64,000 nucleotides of DNA, taken from NCBI RefSeq assembly GCF_001679725.1, contig NZ_CP016282.1, forward strand, positions 2,356,001 through 2,420,000. The letters run 5' to 3'. Shown piece after piece: positions 16,516 to 24,906 of this stretch. Under the pieces are notes generated by a model. The model saw only the letters and a program-made list of their open reading frames with translations, ran no database searches and was not told the DNA's origin. Both the position numbers and the translations under genes were made by a program. Every line of letters begins with the position of its first letter. The first letter of the stretch is position 1. The DNA is from Cryobacterium arcticum (GTDB lineage: Bacteria > Actinomycetota > Actinomycetes > Actinomycetales > Microbacteriaceae).

Positions 16516-16839
16516 CTACTCGTCGAGTGCGAGTTCCTTGGGCAGCTCGAATTCCTTCGATGCGAGTTCTTCCACGTTGACGTCCTTGAACGTGAGCACC
16601 CGTACCGACTTCACGAACCGGTCGGAGCGGTAGACGTCCCAGACCCAGACATCCTTCATGGTCAGCTCGAAATAGAAGTCGTGTTCGGTATCGCGCCGCA
16701 CCAACTCGACCTCGTTGGCCAGGTAGAACCGGCGCTCGGTTTCGACGACGTACTGGAACTGCCCCACAACGTCTCGATACTCGCGGTATAGGGCCAACTC
16801 GACCTCGCGGTCGTAGTCCTCGAATTCGTCTTCTTCCAT
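16516..16839 (-). CDS. DUF2469 domain protein
   Basis: A 107-aa acidic protein of the actinobacterial DUF2469 family, function unknown, almost always beside rnhB as here (25 bases downstream of it). It begins MEEDEFEDYDREVELALYRE and is uniformly hydrophilic, with an aromatic-rich middle (FYLANEVELV, FYFELTMKDVWVWDVYRSDR). A TAGGAT box lies nine bases before the ATG, so it may also be transcribed on its own with a very short leader. No catalytic motif is apparent. The strict conservation with rnhB, lepB and rplS in this phylum supports assignment to the backbone. Confidence 0.88.
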   Translation of the reverse strand: MEEDEFEDYDREVELALYREYRDVVGQFQYVVETERRFYLANEVELVRRDTEHDFYFELTMKDVWVWDVYRSDRFVKSVRVLTFKDVNVEELASKEFELPKELALDE

Positions 16840-16864
16840 GGTGAGACAATCCTACGCGCTGAAG

Positions 16865-17515
16865 CTACCGCGCGATTTTGAGCCAGCTCAGCCGGTGGTG
16901 CTCGCTTGCGCCGAGCGTGCCGAGGGCGGCCATGTGCTCGGCGCTGCCGTAGCCCTTGTTTCCCGACCAGCCGTAGCCGGGGGTGCCGAGGTCGGCCGCG
17001 ATCATGAGCCTGTCACGGTGCACCTTGGCGATCACGGATGCCGCGGACACGGACGCGCAATCCTGGTCGGCCTTGATGCGGGTCACGACCGACAGCGGTG
17101 TGGCGAGGGCCTTGTTCAACCAGTCGTCGTTGCCGTCCAGCAGGACCACCCCGCCGACGATGTCCACTTCGGCGGCGTGCAGCTGGGCCAGGGCGCGCTT
17201 GCCGGCCAGCCCGAGAGCGGCGATGATGCCGTGAGCGTCGACCTCCTGGGCCGAGGCGAGCCCGACGGCGCTGTGCCGCACCCAGGCCGCGGCCAGCGGT
17301 GCGAGCAGTTCCCGGCGGGGTTCGCTGAGCAGTTTGGAGTCGCGCAGGCCCACGGGAAATGCGCCCACATCGGCCGTGACGACGGCGACGCCGACGGCCA
17401 CGGGTCCGGCGAGGGCGCCTCGGCCCACCTCGTCGCAGCCGATGACGCAGGTGGCTCCGGCGGCCAGCATGGCCAGCTCCACGTCGAGGGTGGGCTCAAC
17501 CACGGCCATCATCAT
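16865..17515 (-). CDS. rnhB: Ribonuclease HII
   Basis: RNase HII nicks 5' of single ribonucleotides embedded in DNA. The 216-aa protein shows the type 2 signature VIGCDEVGRGALAGPVAVG with catalytic Asp28 and Glu29, a later Asp in RDSKLLSEPRRE, and the C-terminal SAASVIAKVHRDRLM plus GYGSAEHMAAL. The start is uncertain among three consecutive Met codons (MMMAVVEP). It begins ten bases after the lepB stop and is followed by the DUF2469 gene, the usual actinobacterial order. It is complete and unremarkable in length. Confidence 0.95.
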   Translation of the reverse strand: MMMAVVEPTLDVELAMLAAGATCVIGCDEVGRGALAGPVAVGVAVVTADVGAFPVGLRDSKLLSEPRRELLAPLAAAWVRHSAVGLASAQEVDAHGIIAALGLAGKRALAQLHAAEVDIVGGVVLLDGNDDWLNKALATPLSVVTRIKADQDCASVSAASVIAKVHRDRLMIAADLGTPGYGWSGNKGYGSAEHMAALGTLGASEHHRLSWLKIAR

Positions 17516-17525
17516 GACTTGAGCG

Positions 17526-18272
17526 TCATTCTTCGGCGTCCTCGACCCCGCGGAAGACCTCGGGGTAGTCGTCCAGCCAGCTCCACCGGTTCAGCGGCCA
17601 GCTGATCACCAGGGCGCGGCCCACGACGTTGTCCAGCGGCACGAAGCCCTTGCCGGGGGCGGTGGGGTGATACCGCGAGTCGAGCGAGTCGTAGCGGTTG
17701 TCACCCATCACCCACAGCGAGTTCTTCGGCACGACCACGTCGAACGCGTCCTTGGACACGCTCGTCTGGCCGACCGGCAGCAGGACGTACGGTTCGTTCA
17801 GCGGGATGTCGTTGACGCTCATCTGGCCCAGCGTGTTGCAGCAGACGACGTGGTCGCCCGGCAGGCCGATGACTCTCTTGATCAGGTGGTCGTTGCTGTC
17901 GGGTGCGGACAGGCCGACGACCGACAGGGTCCAGTCGAGGGCGGCGACGATGGGGTTCTGCTCGATGGGCGCCTGGGGTGGCAGCCATCCGCCCGGGTCC
18001 CTGAAGACCACAACGTCACCGCGGGAGACCGGGATGAGGTCGGGTTCGAGCTGGTTCACGATGATGCGGTCGTTGACCAGCAGCGTGCTCTCCATCGACC
18101 CTGAGGGGATGTAGAACGAGCGCACGAGAAAGGTCTTGATCAGGAACGAGATGAGCAGGGCCACCACGAAGATGATCAAGAGGTCGCGAAGGAAGATCGC
18201 GATGCCGCGCTTCTTGCGCGACGAATCTGGTTCCAGGCGATGCGATCGCGAGGGCAGAGTGTTGTCTGTCAT
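17526..18272 (-). CDS. lepB: Signal peptidase I
   Basis: Signal peptidase I removes N-terminal signal peptides on the outer membrane face. The 248-aa protein has one N-terminal transmembrane segment (about 29-50, RDLLIIFVVALLISFLI), then the catalytic Ser in FYIPSGSMEST (Ser59), the general base Lys in DHLIKRVIGLPGD (Lys132), and the box E motif WVMGDNRYDSLDSRYH. It lies downstream of rplS in the same direction. Just upstream of its ATG sits a strong hairpin (18280-18318) whose 3' arm contains GAGGAG, so ribosome access may be controlled by that fold. Confidence 0.95.
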   Translation of the reverse strand: MTDNTLPSRSHRLEPDSSRKKRGIAIFLRDLLIIFVVALLISFLIKTFLVRSFYIPSGSMESTLLVNDRIIVNQLEPDLIPVSRGDVVVFRDPGGWLPPQAPIEQNPIVAALDWTLSVVGLSAPDSNDHLIKRVIGLPGDHVVCCNTLGQMSVNDIPLNEPYVLLPVGQTSVSKDAFDVVVPKNSLWVMGDNRYDSLDSRYHPTAPGKGFVPLDNVVGRALVISWPLNRWSWLDDYPEVFRGVEDAEE

Positions 18273-18279
18273 TTAACCG

Positions 18280-18318
18280 CCTGAGCTCCTCGCCCAGTTT
18301 AGCGGGGAGGAGCTCAGG
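18280..18318 (-). promoter_or_regulatory. Hairpin between rplS and lepB covering the lepB ribosome site
   Basis: CCTGAGCTCCTC at 18280-18291 pairs with GAGGAGCTCAGG at 18307-18318, and adjacent G/C bases extend the stem with one bulge. On the transcribed strand the 3' arm holds GAGGAGCTCAGG, followed by CGGTTAA and the lepB ATG eight bases after the stem. No T-run follows, which argues against a simple intrinsic terminator. It could be a terminator without a T-run that lowers readthrough from rplS, or a structure that hides the lepB ribosome-binding site. Confidence 0.6.
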
Positions 18319-18391
18319 GGGAAATCCAGCGTGCTGCGAAAACGCTCAGGGTTGAGTCCGAGCGACGCGGCACTGCCGGTTCGCGGGATGC

Positions 18392-18736
18392 TTAGTCGCG
18401 CTTTTCCTTGATCTTGGCCTTCTTGCCACGCAGACCACGGAGGTAGTACAGCTTCGCGCGACGCACGTCACCACGGGTGACGACCTCGATGTGGTCGATC
18501 ACCGGGGAGTGCACCGGGAAGGTACGCTCGACGCCGACCTGGAAGCTGACCTTGCGGACGCAGAAGGTCTCGCGGACGCCTTCACCGGAGCGGCCGATGA
18601 CAACACCCTGGAAGACCTGGACACGCGAGCGTGCGCCTTCAACGATGTTGACGTGGACCTTGACGGTGTCGCCGGCGCGGAACTCGGGGATGTCTGAACG
18701 CAGTGAAGGCGCGTCGACCTGGTCGAGAATATGCAT
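18392..18736 (-). CDS. rplS: 50S ribosomal protein L19
   Basis: L19 lies at the 30S-50S interface. The 114-aa protein is full length, with family segments [55 protein letters not shown] and a basic end, [31 protein letters not shown] stretch precedes the ATG. A 215-base upstream region separates it from the small membrane protein gene and probably holds its promoter and leader, but no specific element was identified there. It is downstream of trmD in the standard rpsP-rimM-trmD-rplS order. Confidence 0.97.
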   Translation of the reverse strand: MHILDQVDAPSLRSDIPEFRAGDTVKVHVNIVEGARSRVQVFQGVVIGRSGEGVRETFCVRKVSFQVGVERTFPVHSPVIDHIEVVTRGDVRRAKLYYLRGLRGKKAKIKEKRD

Positions 18737-18951
18737 GTTCTTCGCTCTCTGTACCCGCCACAGGTCGAGGACGTTTTAGTGGCGCCCCGCCCGCTCACAT
18801 GCTGTGAGTTGGTGGCGACCAATTGAGTGTGTGCGTGCCGATATGAATGCAGCTCCCCTGTGGCAGAGACATGCCGCGGCACAAACGCTTATTCTGCCAC
18901 TAAACGGGGCCACACACCAAAAGCATCCCTGGCGCGTGGGGCGCCGGGAGG

Positions 18952-19485
18952 TCAGCGTTCGTCGTGCTTCTCCTGGATGATGATCACGCTCGGGTCTGCC
19001 GGTGCCGAGTCCGGTCGCGACGCTGCCGGATTCGTCATGGTGGGGAACGAGGGTGACCCGGCCGGAACCGTTCCGAATCTGGCGGTCTCGTCGATGTACA
19101 CCAGGGCCTCGCGCACCCGCTTGCGGGCGGCGTCGAAGAGCTCCCAGAGCGCGAACCAGAAGGCGGCCACCCCGACGAGGACCACGAGGACCGACAGCCA
19201 CGGGGCCGTCACGGCGTAGACCCCCATCAGCACGATCAGCACGTGCCAGCCGGTGAGAACGCCCACGTCGGCCCAGGACACGGCCTTGTCCAGGCGCACC
19301 TCCCGGCGGGCCAGGAAGAGCAGGCTCACGACCAGCAGGCCGAACCCGATGGCGATGGCGCCGAAGGTGGCTCCGAGCACCTGCCAGGCCGTGGTGCCGA
19401 AGATCGACGCGGCGACCATGAGCCAGAGCGGAAGCGCGACAACGGCCACGAACTGCCAGTAGTAGAAGACCCTGCGGAGAATCAC
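18952..19485 (-). CDS. Uncharacterised four-helix membrane protein
   Basis: This 177-aa protein has about four transmembrane segments: residues 10-30 (WQFVAVVALPLWLMVAAS), 37-57, 74-93 and 96-113. A cytoplasmic tail contains a long charged helix and Pro/Ala-rich sequence. I do not recognise a family. The start GTG lies ten bases after the trmD stop with only a poor ribosome site, so coupling to trmD is likely. Similar small membrane proteins sit between trmD and rplS in other actinobacteria, but that memory is not evidence of function. Confidence 0.7.
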   Translation of the reverse strand: MILRRVFYYWQFVAVVALPLWLMVAASIFGTTAWQVLGATFGAIAIGFGLLVVSLLFLARREVRLDKAVSWADVGVLTGWHVLIVLMGVYAVTAPWLSVLVVLVGVAAFWFALWELFDAARKRVREALVYIDETARFGTVPAGSPSFPTMTNPAASRPDSAPADPSVIIIQEKHDER

Positions 19486-19495
19486 AGTGCCCAGA

Positions 19496-20305
19496 TTACC
19501 CGCGGGAACCCCGCCGAGCCTTGGAGTTCGCTGCGGGCAGAAGCGCGCCGTCGGCGGCCGGCTCGGCGGGCAGCAGGTCGGGGCGCACCAGGCGGGTGCG
19601 CTCGATCTGCTGTTCCCGGCGCCAGGCCGCGATCGCGCCGTGGTTGCCGCTGAGCAGCACGGGGGGCACGTCCAGCCCGCGCCAGTTGGACGGCTTGGTG
19701 TAGCTGGGGTACTCGAGCAGGCCGTCCTCGTGGGATTCCTCGACGAGGCTCTCCGGGTTGCCCACGACGCCGGGGATGAGGCGGCCGATCGCCTCGATCA
19801 TGGCCATCACGGCCACCTCTCCCCCGTTGAGCACGTAGTCGCCCAGGCTCACCAGGCGCACCCGGCCTCGCGTGGCGAAGTGGTCCACCACACGCTGGTC
19901 GATGCCCTCGTACCGGCCGCAGCCGAAGACCAGGTGCGGTTCGAACGCGAGCTCACGGGCCATCGCCTGCGTGAACTGCTCACCCGCCGGCGACGGGAAG
20001 ATCAGGACGGGGCCGGTGTCGCCGTCCGGCGCATCCGTCGACTCGGCGTCTGAGCCCGACGCCGTGGCGAGCGTCGACTGGGCCAGGATGCTGTCCAGCG
20101 CCTCACCCCACGGCTCCGGCTTCATCACCATGCCGGCGCCACCGCCGTAGGGCGTGTCGTCGACGGTGTTGTGCCGGTCATGGGTGAAGTCGCGCAGATT
20201 GTGCACGGAGAGGTCGATCAGGCCGGCCTGACGGGCACGGCCGAGGAGGGAGATGTCCAGCACACCGAAGAATTCCGGAAAAATACTGACGATGTCGATG
20301 CGCAT
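19496..20305 (-). CDS. trmD: tRNA (guanine-37-N1) methyltransferase
   Basis: TrmD methylates G37 of tRNAs next to the anticodon and prevents +1 frameshifting. The 269-aa SPOUT protein starts [20 protein letters not shown] and shows [15 protein letters not shown], the trefoil-knot segment [36 protein letters not shown] and the C-terminal domain [17 protein letters not shown]. The start at 20305 (not the frame start 90 bases upstream) is supported by family N-termini and by a TAGACT box (20313-20318) seven bases before it, predicting a leaderless mRNA. That box begins with the TAG stop of the upstream transporter gene. Confidence 0.95.
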   Translation of the reverse strand: MRIDIVSIFPEFFGVLDISLLGRARQAGLIDLSVHNLRDFTHDRHNTVDDTPYGGGAGMVMKPEPWGEALDSILAQSTLATASGSDAESTDAPDGDTGPVLIFPSPAGEQFTQAMARELAFEPHLVFGCGRYEGIDQRVVDHFATRGRVRLVSLGDYVLNGGEVAVMAMIEAIGRLIPGVVGNPESLVEESHEDGLLEYPSYTKPSNWRGLDVPPVLLSGNHGAIAAWRREQQIERTRLVRPDLLPAEPAADGALLPAANSKARRGSRG

Positions 20306-20315
20306 AGGAGCCAGT

Positions 20316-21200
20316 CTACGAGTGGGCGCCGGTGAGCTCCGGCGCGGCCTGGGTGTCCTCGTCATGCTCGGAGTCGGCCTGGGTGTCCTCGTCATGCTCG
20401 GAGGCGGCCCGGTTGACGGTCTTGCGGTGCGAGAAGTAGAGCGGCAGCGCCGTGAAGAGCACGGCGCCCAGGAAGTTGCCGATCAGGACGGGACCGGTGT
20501 TCCAGCCCCACCACTCGCCGAAGCTGATGTTCGCGCCGAGCAGCATGCCGGCCGGGATGACGAACATGTTCACGACGGCGTGCTCGAGGCCGAGGCCGAA
20601 GAACGTGAGCACGGGCAGCCACATGCCGAGGATCTTGCCCGCCGCGGAGGTGGACGTGTAGAACATGATCGTGCCGAGCGCGACCATCCAGTTGCAGAGC
20701 ATGGCCTTGACCACCACGACGAGGATGCCGCCGGCGCCGACGGCCTCGTAGGGCAGCACCTTGTGCTCGGCCAGGTGGATGATCGCCTGGATCATCGGGT
20801 CGGTGGTGTCGGTGCCGAGGTAGGTGATGACGCCGACATACAGTACGGCGTACAGGCCGGCGCCGACGATGTGCGCCGGGATGACGACGGCGAAGTTCTT
20901 CGCGGCCTTGGCGATGGTGGTGCGCCCCTCGAGGACGGCAAGCGGGATGAGCGCGAAGCTGCCGGTGACCAGCTCGAGGCCGAGCATGAGGATCACGCAG
21001 AACCCCACCGGGAAGACGAGCGCACCGACGATCGGCAGACCGGTTTGCGCGGCCGCGGTCAGGGCCAGCGTCGTGGCCGCACCCAGGATCGCTCCGGACA
21101 GGGTGCCGCGCAGGAACATCTGCTTGGCGGTGAGGTTGGTCTTGACGACCCCGGAGTGAACGAGTGAATCGATCAGCTGGTCGGGTTTCACATAGGACAT
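20316..21200 (-). CDS. Formate/nitrite transporter (FocA/NirC) family channel
   Basis: FNT proteins are pentameric channels for small monovalent anions such as formate, nitrite or hydrosulfide. The 294-aa protein has six hydrophobic segments and FNT signatures ([54 protein letters not shown]). GAGGAG precedes the start. The C-terminal tail after SHRKT is polar and contains a repeated SEHDEDTQA unit from a 30-base tandem repeat. Its place between rimM and trmD is unusual, since these are normally adjacent or separated only by small genes. The anion cannot be told from sequence. Confidence 0.88.
   Translation of the reverse strand: MSYVKPDQLIDSLVHSGVVKTNLTAKQMFLRGTLSGAILGAATTLALTAAAQTGLPIVGALVFPVGFCVILMLGLELVTGSFALIPLAVLEGRTTIAKAAKNFAVVIPAHIVGAGLYAVLYVGVITYLGTDTTDPMIQAIIHLAEHKVLPYEAVGAGGILVVVVKAMLCNWMVALGTIMFYTSTSAAGKILGMWLPVLTFFGLGLEHAVVNMFVIPAGMLLGANISFGEWWGWNTGPVLIGNFLGAVLFTALPLYFSHRKTVNRAASEHDEDTQADSEHDEDTQAAPELTGAHS
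20346..20405. repeat. 30-base tandem repeat, two copies, in FNT gene 3' end
   Basis: Two adjacent 30-base units (20346-20375 and 20376-20405) are identical except for one base near their ends. They keep the reading frame and encode two successive SEHDEDTQA units in the cytoplasmic tail of the transporter. Such a unit could expand or contract by slippage without breaking the gene. Confidence 0.9.
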
Positions 21201-21293
21201 GCGACGGTACTCCTCTTCAACGGCCGCGATCTCTACGAACGTGAAGTAGGTGTGGCGCGGCGCGCCTCTCCCCGTGAATTGGCCGAGGCGCGT

Positions 21294-21902
21294 CTATGCG
21301 TCCTGGGCGTCGGGAGTCGGCGTCGCTGCCGGTTCATCGGTGTCCGGTTCCTCCGGGAGCTCTTCGAGCAGTCCGGGAGGAGGTGTGATCGTGATGATGC
21401 CCGCCTTGACGTCGACGGAGGGAACGATCGCCTTGACGAAGGGGATCATCACCTCGCCGGCGGCGGTCTTCACGATGAGAAGGTCCTGCGCAGGCAGGTG
21501 TTCAAGGCGGGTCAGCGTGCCGATCTGCACCCCGTCGCGCACGACGGCGAGGCCGACCAGCTGGTGGTCGTACCAGGCGTCTTCTTCGTCGGTCTGCTCG
21601 GTCGGGTCCTGATCGATCCAGAGGATCGCCTTGGCCAGGGTCTCCGCGGCCTCGCGGTCGGGAACATCCTTGAAGAACCCGACGGCGTGCTGGTTGTACC
21701 AGCGCAACTCGACGAGCTCGATGGTCTTGCCGTGCCAGGGGGAACTGGTCGGCACCTGGAGGGTGAACACGGCGCCCGGGACGAAACGTCGTCCCGGGTC
21801 ATCCGTGAACAGCTCCAGCTTGATGGCGCCCTTGAGGCCATGGGCCTTGGTGAGGCGCCCCACCCGCAGTTGGGTGGCCGGGGTCGTGCTGTCGTCGCTC
21901 AT
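21294..21902 (-). CDS. rimM: 16S rRNA processing/ribosome maturation factor RimM
   Basis: RimM assists 30S head assembly and binds S19. The 202-aa protein has the two-domain pattern: LRVGRLTKAHGLKGAIKLEL with FTDDPGRRFVPGAVFTL at the N-terminus, and the PRC-barrel segment DAWYDHQLVGLAVV with VMIPFVKAIVPSVDVKAGII. The acidic/Pro-rich tail (EELPEEPDTDEPAATPTPD) is longer than in many homologues. It starts 22 bases after the KH-domain gene stop and belongs to the rpsP-khpA-rimM transcript. Confidence 0.95.
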   Translation of the reverse strand: MSDDSTTPATQLRVGRLTKAHGLKGAIKLELFTDDPGRRFVPGAVFTLQVPTSSPWHGKTIELVELRWYNQHAVGFFKDVPDREAAETLAKAILWIDQDPTEQTDEEDAWYDHQLVGLAVVRDGVQIGTLTRLEHLPAQDLLIVKTAAGEVMIPFVKAIVPSVDVKAGIITITPPPGLLEELPEEPDTDEPAATPTPDAQDA

Positions 21903-21924
21903 GAGGGGCTAGTCACTACCCGCT

Positions 21925-22161
21925 TCAGAAGTCCGTGTCGACAACGTCGACCCGCACGCGCTTGCCATCGGCCAGTGCGGCCACGAGAGTGCGCAGCGCC
22001 TTGGCGGTGCGACCGGCGCGGCCGATCACCCGGCCGAGGTCCTCGGGGTTCACACGAACCTCGAGCACCTCGCCACGGGGTGAGTTCTGGGCTACAACGT
22101 GCACGTCGTCCGGGTGATCAACGATCCCCTTGACGAGGTGCTCAAGCGCGGGAGCGAGCAA
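21925..22161 (-). CDS. khpA: KH-domain RNA-binding protein KhpA
   Basis: This is a 78-aa single KH domain with the conserved GRVIGRAGRTAKALRTL motif (the GxxG loop is IGRAGR). KhpA homologues bind RNA and in Gram-positive bacteria pair with KhpB/EloR to influence cell elongation; the partner is not in this window. It begins two bases after the rpsP stop, so it is surely cotranscribed and probably translationally coupled. Length and motif are normal. Confidence 0.93.
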   Translation of the reverse strand: MLAPALEHLVKGIVDHPDDVHVVAQNSPRGEVLEVRVNPEDLGRVIGRAGRTAKALRTLVAALADGKRVRVDVVDTDF

Positions 22162-22163
22162 AA

Positions 22164-22580
22164 TTACGCCTTGTCCTCTTCGGTTGCTTCAACAGCAACG
22201 TCTTCGGTCGGGGCCTTGGCCGCGGGCTTCTCGGCCTTGGGCTTGAGAACCGGCTTCTTCTTCTCGTCGGCGACGAAGGCAGCCTTGGGCTCCTTGATCT
22301 TGACGGTGGAGACGGCGTTCTTGTCGCCCTTGAAGATTCCCCAGTCGCCGGTCAGCTTGAGGAGTGCCGCGACCTGCTCGGTCGGCTGTGCGCCGACGGA
22401 GAGCCAGTACTGGGCACGCTCGGACTTGACCTCGATGACCGAAGGCTCCTGCGTGGGGTGGTAGATGCCGATCTCTTCGATGACACGACCATCGCGCTTG
22501 GTGCGCGAGTCGGCGACAACGATGCGGTAGTACGGCGCACGAATCTTGCCCATGCGCTTCAGACGGATTTTGACAGCCAC
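22164..22580 (-). CDS. rpsP: 30S ribosomal protein S16
   Basis: S16 is an early 30S assembly protein. The 138-aa sequence from GTG 22580 reads (M)[19 protein letters not shown], then [20 protein letters not shown] and [20 protein letters not shown]. The C-terminal 50 residues form a Lys/Ala-rich extension common in actinobacterial S16. GTG is chosen over the frame's upstream ATG because AGGAGA sits five bases ahead and S16 begins there. It is the first gene of the rpsP-khpA-rimM-FNT-trmD series and is divergent from the YbdK-type ligase. Confidence 0.95.
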   Translation of the reverse strand: MAVKIRLKRMGKIRAPYYRIVVADSRTKRDGRVIEEIGIYHPTQEPSVIEVKSERAQYWLSVGAQPTEQVAALLKLTGDWGIFKGDKNAVSTVKIKEPKAAFVADEKKKPVLKPKAEKPAAKAPTEDVAVEATEEDKA

Positions 22581-22692
22581 AATTCTCCTGTGATTTAGAT
22601 GTTTGGCGAACTGACAGCCGTGAGCGTGGGGGCACACTCGGCACAAGCTCAATAAGGTTCGTGCTGCGCCGGATTAGAGGGTCGGGCGCAAC

Positions 22693-22747
22693 GGAACTCG
22701 ACTAATCATTGTGTCAGACATCGACCACTTTGTGATAATCGAGTTCC
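22693..22747. promoter_or_regulatory. Imperfect inverted repeat in the rpsP/YbdK divergent promoter region
   Basis: GGAACTCGACTAATCA at 22693-22708 faces TGATAATCGAGTTCC at 22733-22747. The outer nine bases match perfectly as an inverted repeat, and the inner bases match with one gap. It sits in the 287-base gap between divergent genes and could be a regulator site for either gene or a transcript structure. The rest of the gap shows no gene. Confidence 0.55.
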
Positions 22748-22867
22748 GCCGGAGCCGCTGCGTCAGATGACGTTCTGCAGCGCGGCGCACGGCGGGCGCA
22801 CCGATTAGCTGTCAGGATTGTGCCACATCGCCCCGCTCAGGGGCTCGGAACGTGAGGGAAAAGCACC

Positions 22868-24049
22868 GTGAGCAGCCAGACCGTGGACGGCGACCCCGTG
22901 GGCGGCGAACCCGTGCGCATCGACTTCGCCCGCTCCGAACGCTCGACCGTCGGCATCGAGTGGGAACTGGCCCTCGTCGACCGCGAGACGGGCGACCTCG
23001 TGTCGATCGCCGACGAGGTCCTGGAGGCCCTGAAGGGCCCGGATGGCGCTCCGCACCCGCACATCACCGGGGAACTGCTCCTGAACACCGTGGAGCTCGT
23101 CTCCGGGGTGCACCAGACGGTGGCCGGCGCCGTCGCCGACGTCGCCGGGCAGGTCGCCGAGGTGCGTGCCATCACCGACCCGCGCGGCGTCGACCCGATC
23201 TGCAGCGGCTCGCATCCGTTCGGCCAGTGGTTCGACCAGCAGGTCACCGACAAGGAGCGCTACCACAAGCTCATCGACCGCACTCAGTGGTGGGGCCGCA
23301 ACATGATGATCTGGGGCATCCACGTGCATGTGGGCATCGAGGACCGCGACAAGGTCATCCCCATTTTGAACGGCTTGCTCAGCTTCGTGCCGCACCTGCA
23401 GGCGCTGAGCGCGTCGAGTCCGTTCTGGGCCGGGGTGAACACCGGCTATGCCTCCAACCGGGCCCAGATGTTCCAGCAGCTTCCCACCGCGGGGCTACCG
23501 TGGCGTCTGGAGGACTGGGCCGGGTGGGAGGCATATGTGCACGACCTCACGCTGACCGGGATCATCGAGGACGCCACCGAGGTGCGCTGGGACATCCGCC
23601 CGTCGCCGCGCTGGGGCACCATCGAAGTGCGCGCCTGCGACGGGGTGTCCACGGTCGAGGAACTCGGCGCCATCGCCGCGCTCATCCAGTGCCTGGTCGA
23701 GTGGATGTCGAGCGAGATCGACGCGGGCCGTCCGGTTCCGACGATGCAACCGTGGTTCGTGCGGGAGAACAAGTGGCGCGCCGCCCGCTATGGGCTTGCT
23801 GCCGAGATCATCGTGGGCTCCAACGGCTCCCAGCGTATGGTCACCGACGAGGTCCGCCGGCTCGTCGAGGTGCTCTCTCCCACGGCTGAACGCTTGGGCT
23901 GCCTGCCGGAACTACTGCAGCTGCACCTGATCCTCGACCACGGCGCAAGCTACCAGCGGCAGCTCGCCGTGGCCGCAACGCACAACGGCAGCCTGCCCGC
24001 CGTCGTCGCCTCCCTGAGCCGCGAACTCCGCGAGGGCCTCGTCCCGTAG
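22868..24049 (+). CDS. YbdK-family carboxylate-amine ligase (glutamate-cysteine ligase type 2)
   Basis: The 393-aa protein shows the glutamate-cysteine ligase 2 pattern: TVGIEWELALVDRETGDLVS, HPHITGELLLNTVELVSGVH, GSHPFGQWFDQQVT, MMIWGIHVHVGIED and WDIRPSPRWGTIEVRACDG. Members have weak gamma-glutamylcysteine synthetase activity, or ligate other amines; the real substrate in actinobacteria is not settled. The start is GTG with GAGGGA nine bases upstream. It stands alone on the plus strand, divergent from rpsP. Confidence 0.9.
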   Translation: MSSQTVDGDPVGGEPVRIDFARSERSTVGIEWELALVDRETGDLVSIADEVLEALKGPDGAPHPHITGELLLNTVELVSGVHQTVAGAVADVAGQVAEVRAITDPRGVDPICSGSHPFGQWFDQQVTDKERYHKLIDRTQWWGRNMMIWGIHVHVGIEDRDKVIPILNGLLSFVPHLQALSASSPFWAGVNTGYASNRAQMFQQLPTAGLPWRLEDWAGWEAYVHDLTLTGIIEDATEVRWDIRPSPRWGTIEVRACDGVSTVEELGAIAALIQCLVEWMSSEIDAGRPVPTMQPWFVRENKWRAARYGLAAEIIVGSNGSQRMVTDEVRRLVEVLSPTAERLGCLPELLQLHLILDHGASYQRQLAVAATHNGSLPAVVASLSRELREGLVP

Positions 24050-24075
24050 CCCGCGACCCGTGAGAGACGGTTGGG

Positions 24076-24864
24076 TCAGGCGTTCTTGGCGTCCCGCCAG
24101 GCCAGCCAGTCCTCGACCGGGGCGAGGTCGTAGTCCGGGCCGGAGATACCCAGGGTGAACAGGGTGGTGCCGAGGGCGTGCAATTCGTCGGCATCGGCGG
24201 TGGTCTTGCCGCGGAGCTCCGTGGAGATCTCGATCTCGCCGATGTCCCGGCCCACGGTGTCGCACCAGGTGCCGAGCACCCCGAGCTTGTGGGCGAGCAC
24301 GTCGGGCGTGGAGAACGAGTGCCAGATGTCGGCGTGCTGCGCCACGATGCGCAGGGTCTTCTTCTCGCCGCCGCCGCCGATGAGCACGGGGATGTCGCGC
24401 ACGGGTGCCGGGTTCAGCTTGCCCCAGCGCTCTTCGATGCGGGGCAGGTTCGAGGCGAGCGAGTCCAGGCGGCTGCCCACGGTACCGAAGTCGTAGCCGT
24501 ACTCGTCGTAGTCGCGCTCGAACCAGCCGGAACCCGTGCCGAAGATGAACCGGCCGCCGCTGATGTGGTCGATGGTGCGCGCCATGTCGGCCTGGAGGTC
24601 GGCGTTGCGGTAGCTGTTGCAGTTGACCAGCGCGCCCATCTCGATGACGCTGGTCTGCTCCGCCCACGCGGCGAGCAGCGTCCAGGACTCGAAGTGCTTC
24701 CCCGCCGGGTCGCCGGACAACGGGTAGAAGTGGTCCCAGTTGAAGGCGATGTCCACACCGAGCGCCTCGACGGCGGCAACGGTGTTCCGGATCGACGTGT
24801 AGTCGGCGTGCTGGGGGGCGATCTGTACGCCGAGGCGCACGGGGCGGGGCTGGGGAGAGGTCAT
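24076..24864 (-). CDS. LLM-class F420-dependent oxidoreductase
   Basis: The 262-aa TIM-barrel protein of the luciferase-like family has VRLGVQIAPQHADYTSIRNT, DIAFNWDHFYPLSGDPAGKH, LVNCNSYRNADLQADMARTI and the glycine motif FIFGTGSGWFERDYDEYGYD with VLIGGGGEKKTLRI. These features match F420-using reductases rather than FMN luciferases. The substrate is unknown. TAGGAT (24871-24876) lies six bases before the ATG without a ribosome site, predicting leaderless expression. It converges with the YbdK-type gene across 26 bases. Confidence 0.88.
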   Translation of the reverse strand: MTSPQPRPVRLGVQIAPQHADYTSIRNTVAAVEALGVDIAFNWDHFYPLSGDPAGKHFESWTLLAAWAEQTSVIEMGALVNCNSYRNADLQADMARTIDHISGGRFIFGTGSGWFERDYDEYGYDFGTVGSRLDSLASNLPRIEERWGKLNPAPVRDIPVLIGGGGEKKTLRIVAQHADIWHSFSTPDVLAHKLGVLGTWCDTVGRDIGEIEISTELRGKTTADADELHALGTTLFTLGISGPDYDLAPVEDWLAWRDAKNA

Positions 24865-24906
24865 TGCAGAATCCTAATCCCCGCCCGCGCCCGCGTGCGA
24901 GAACCG

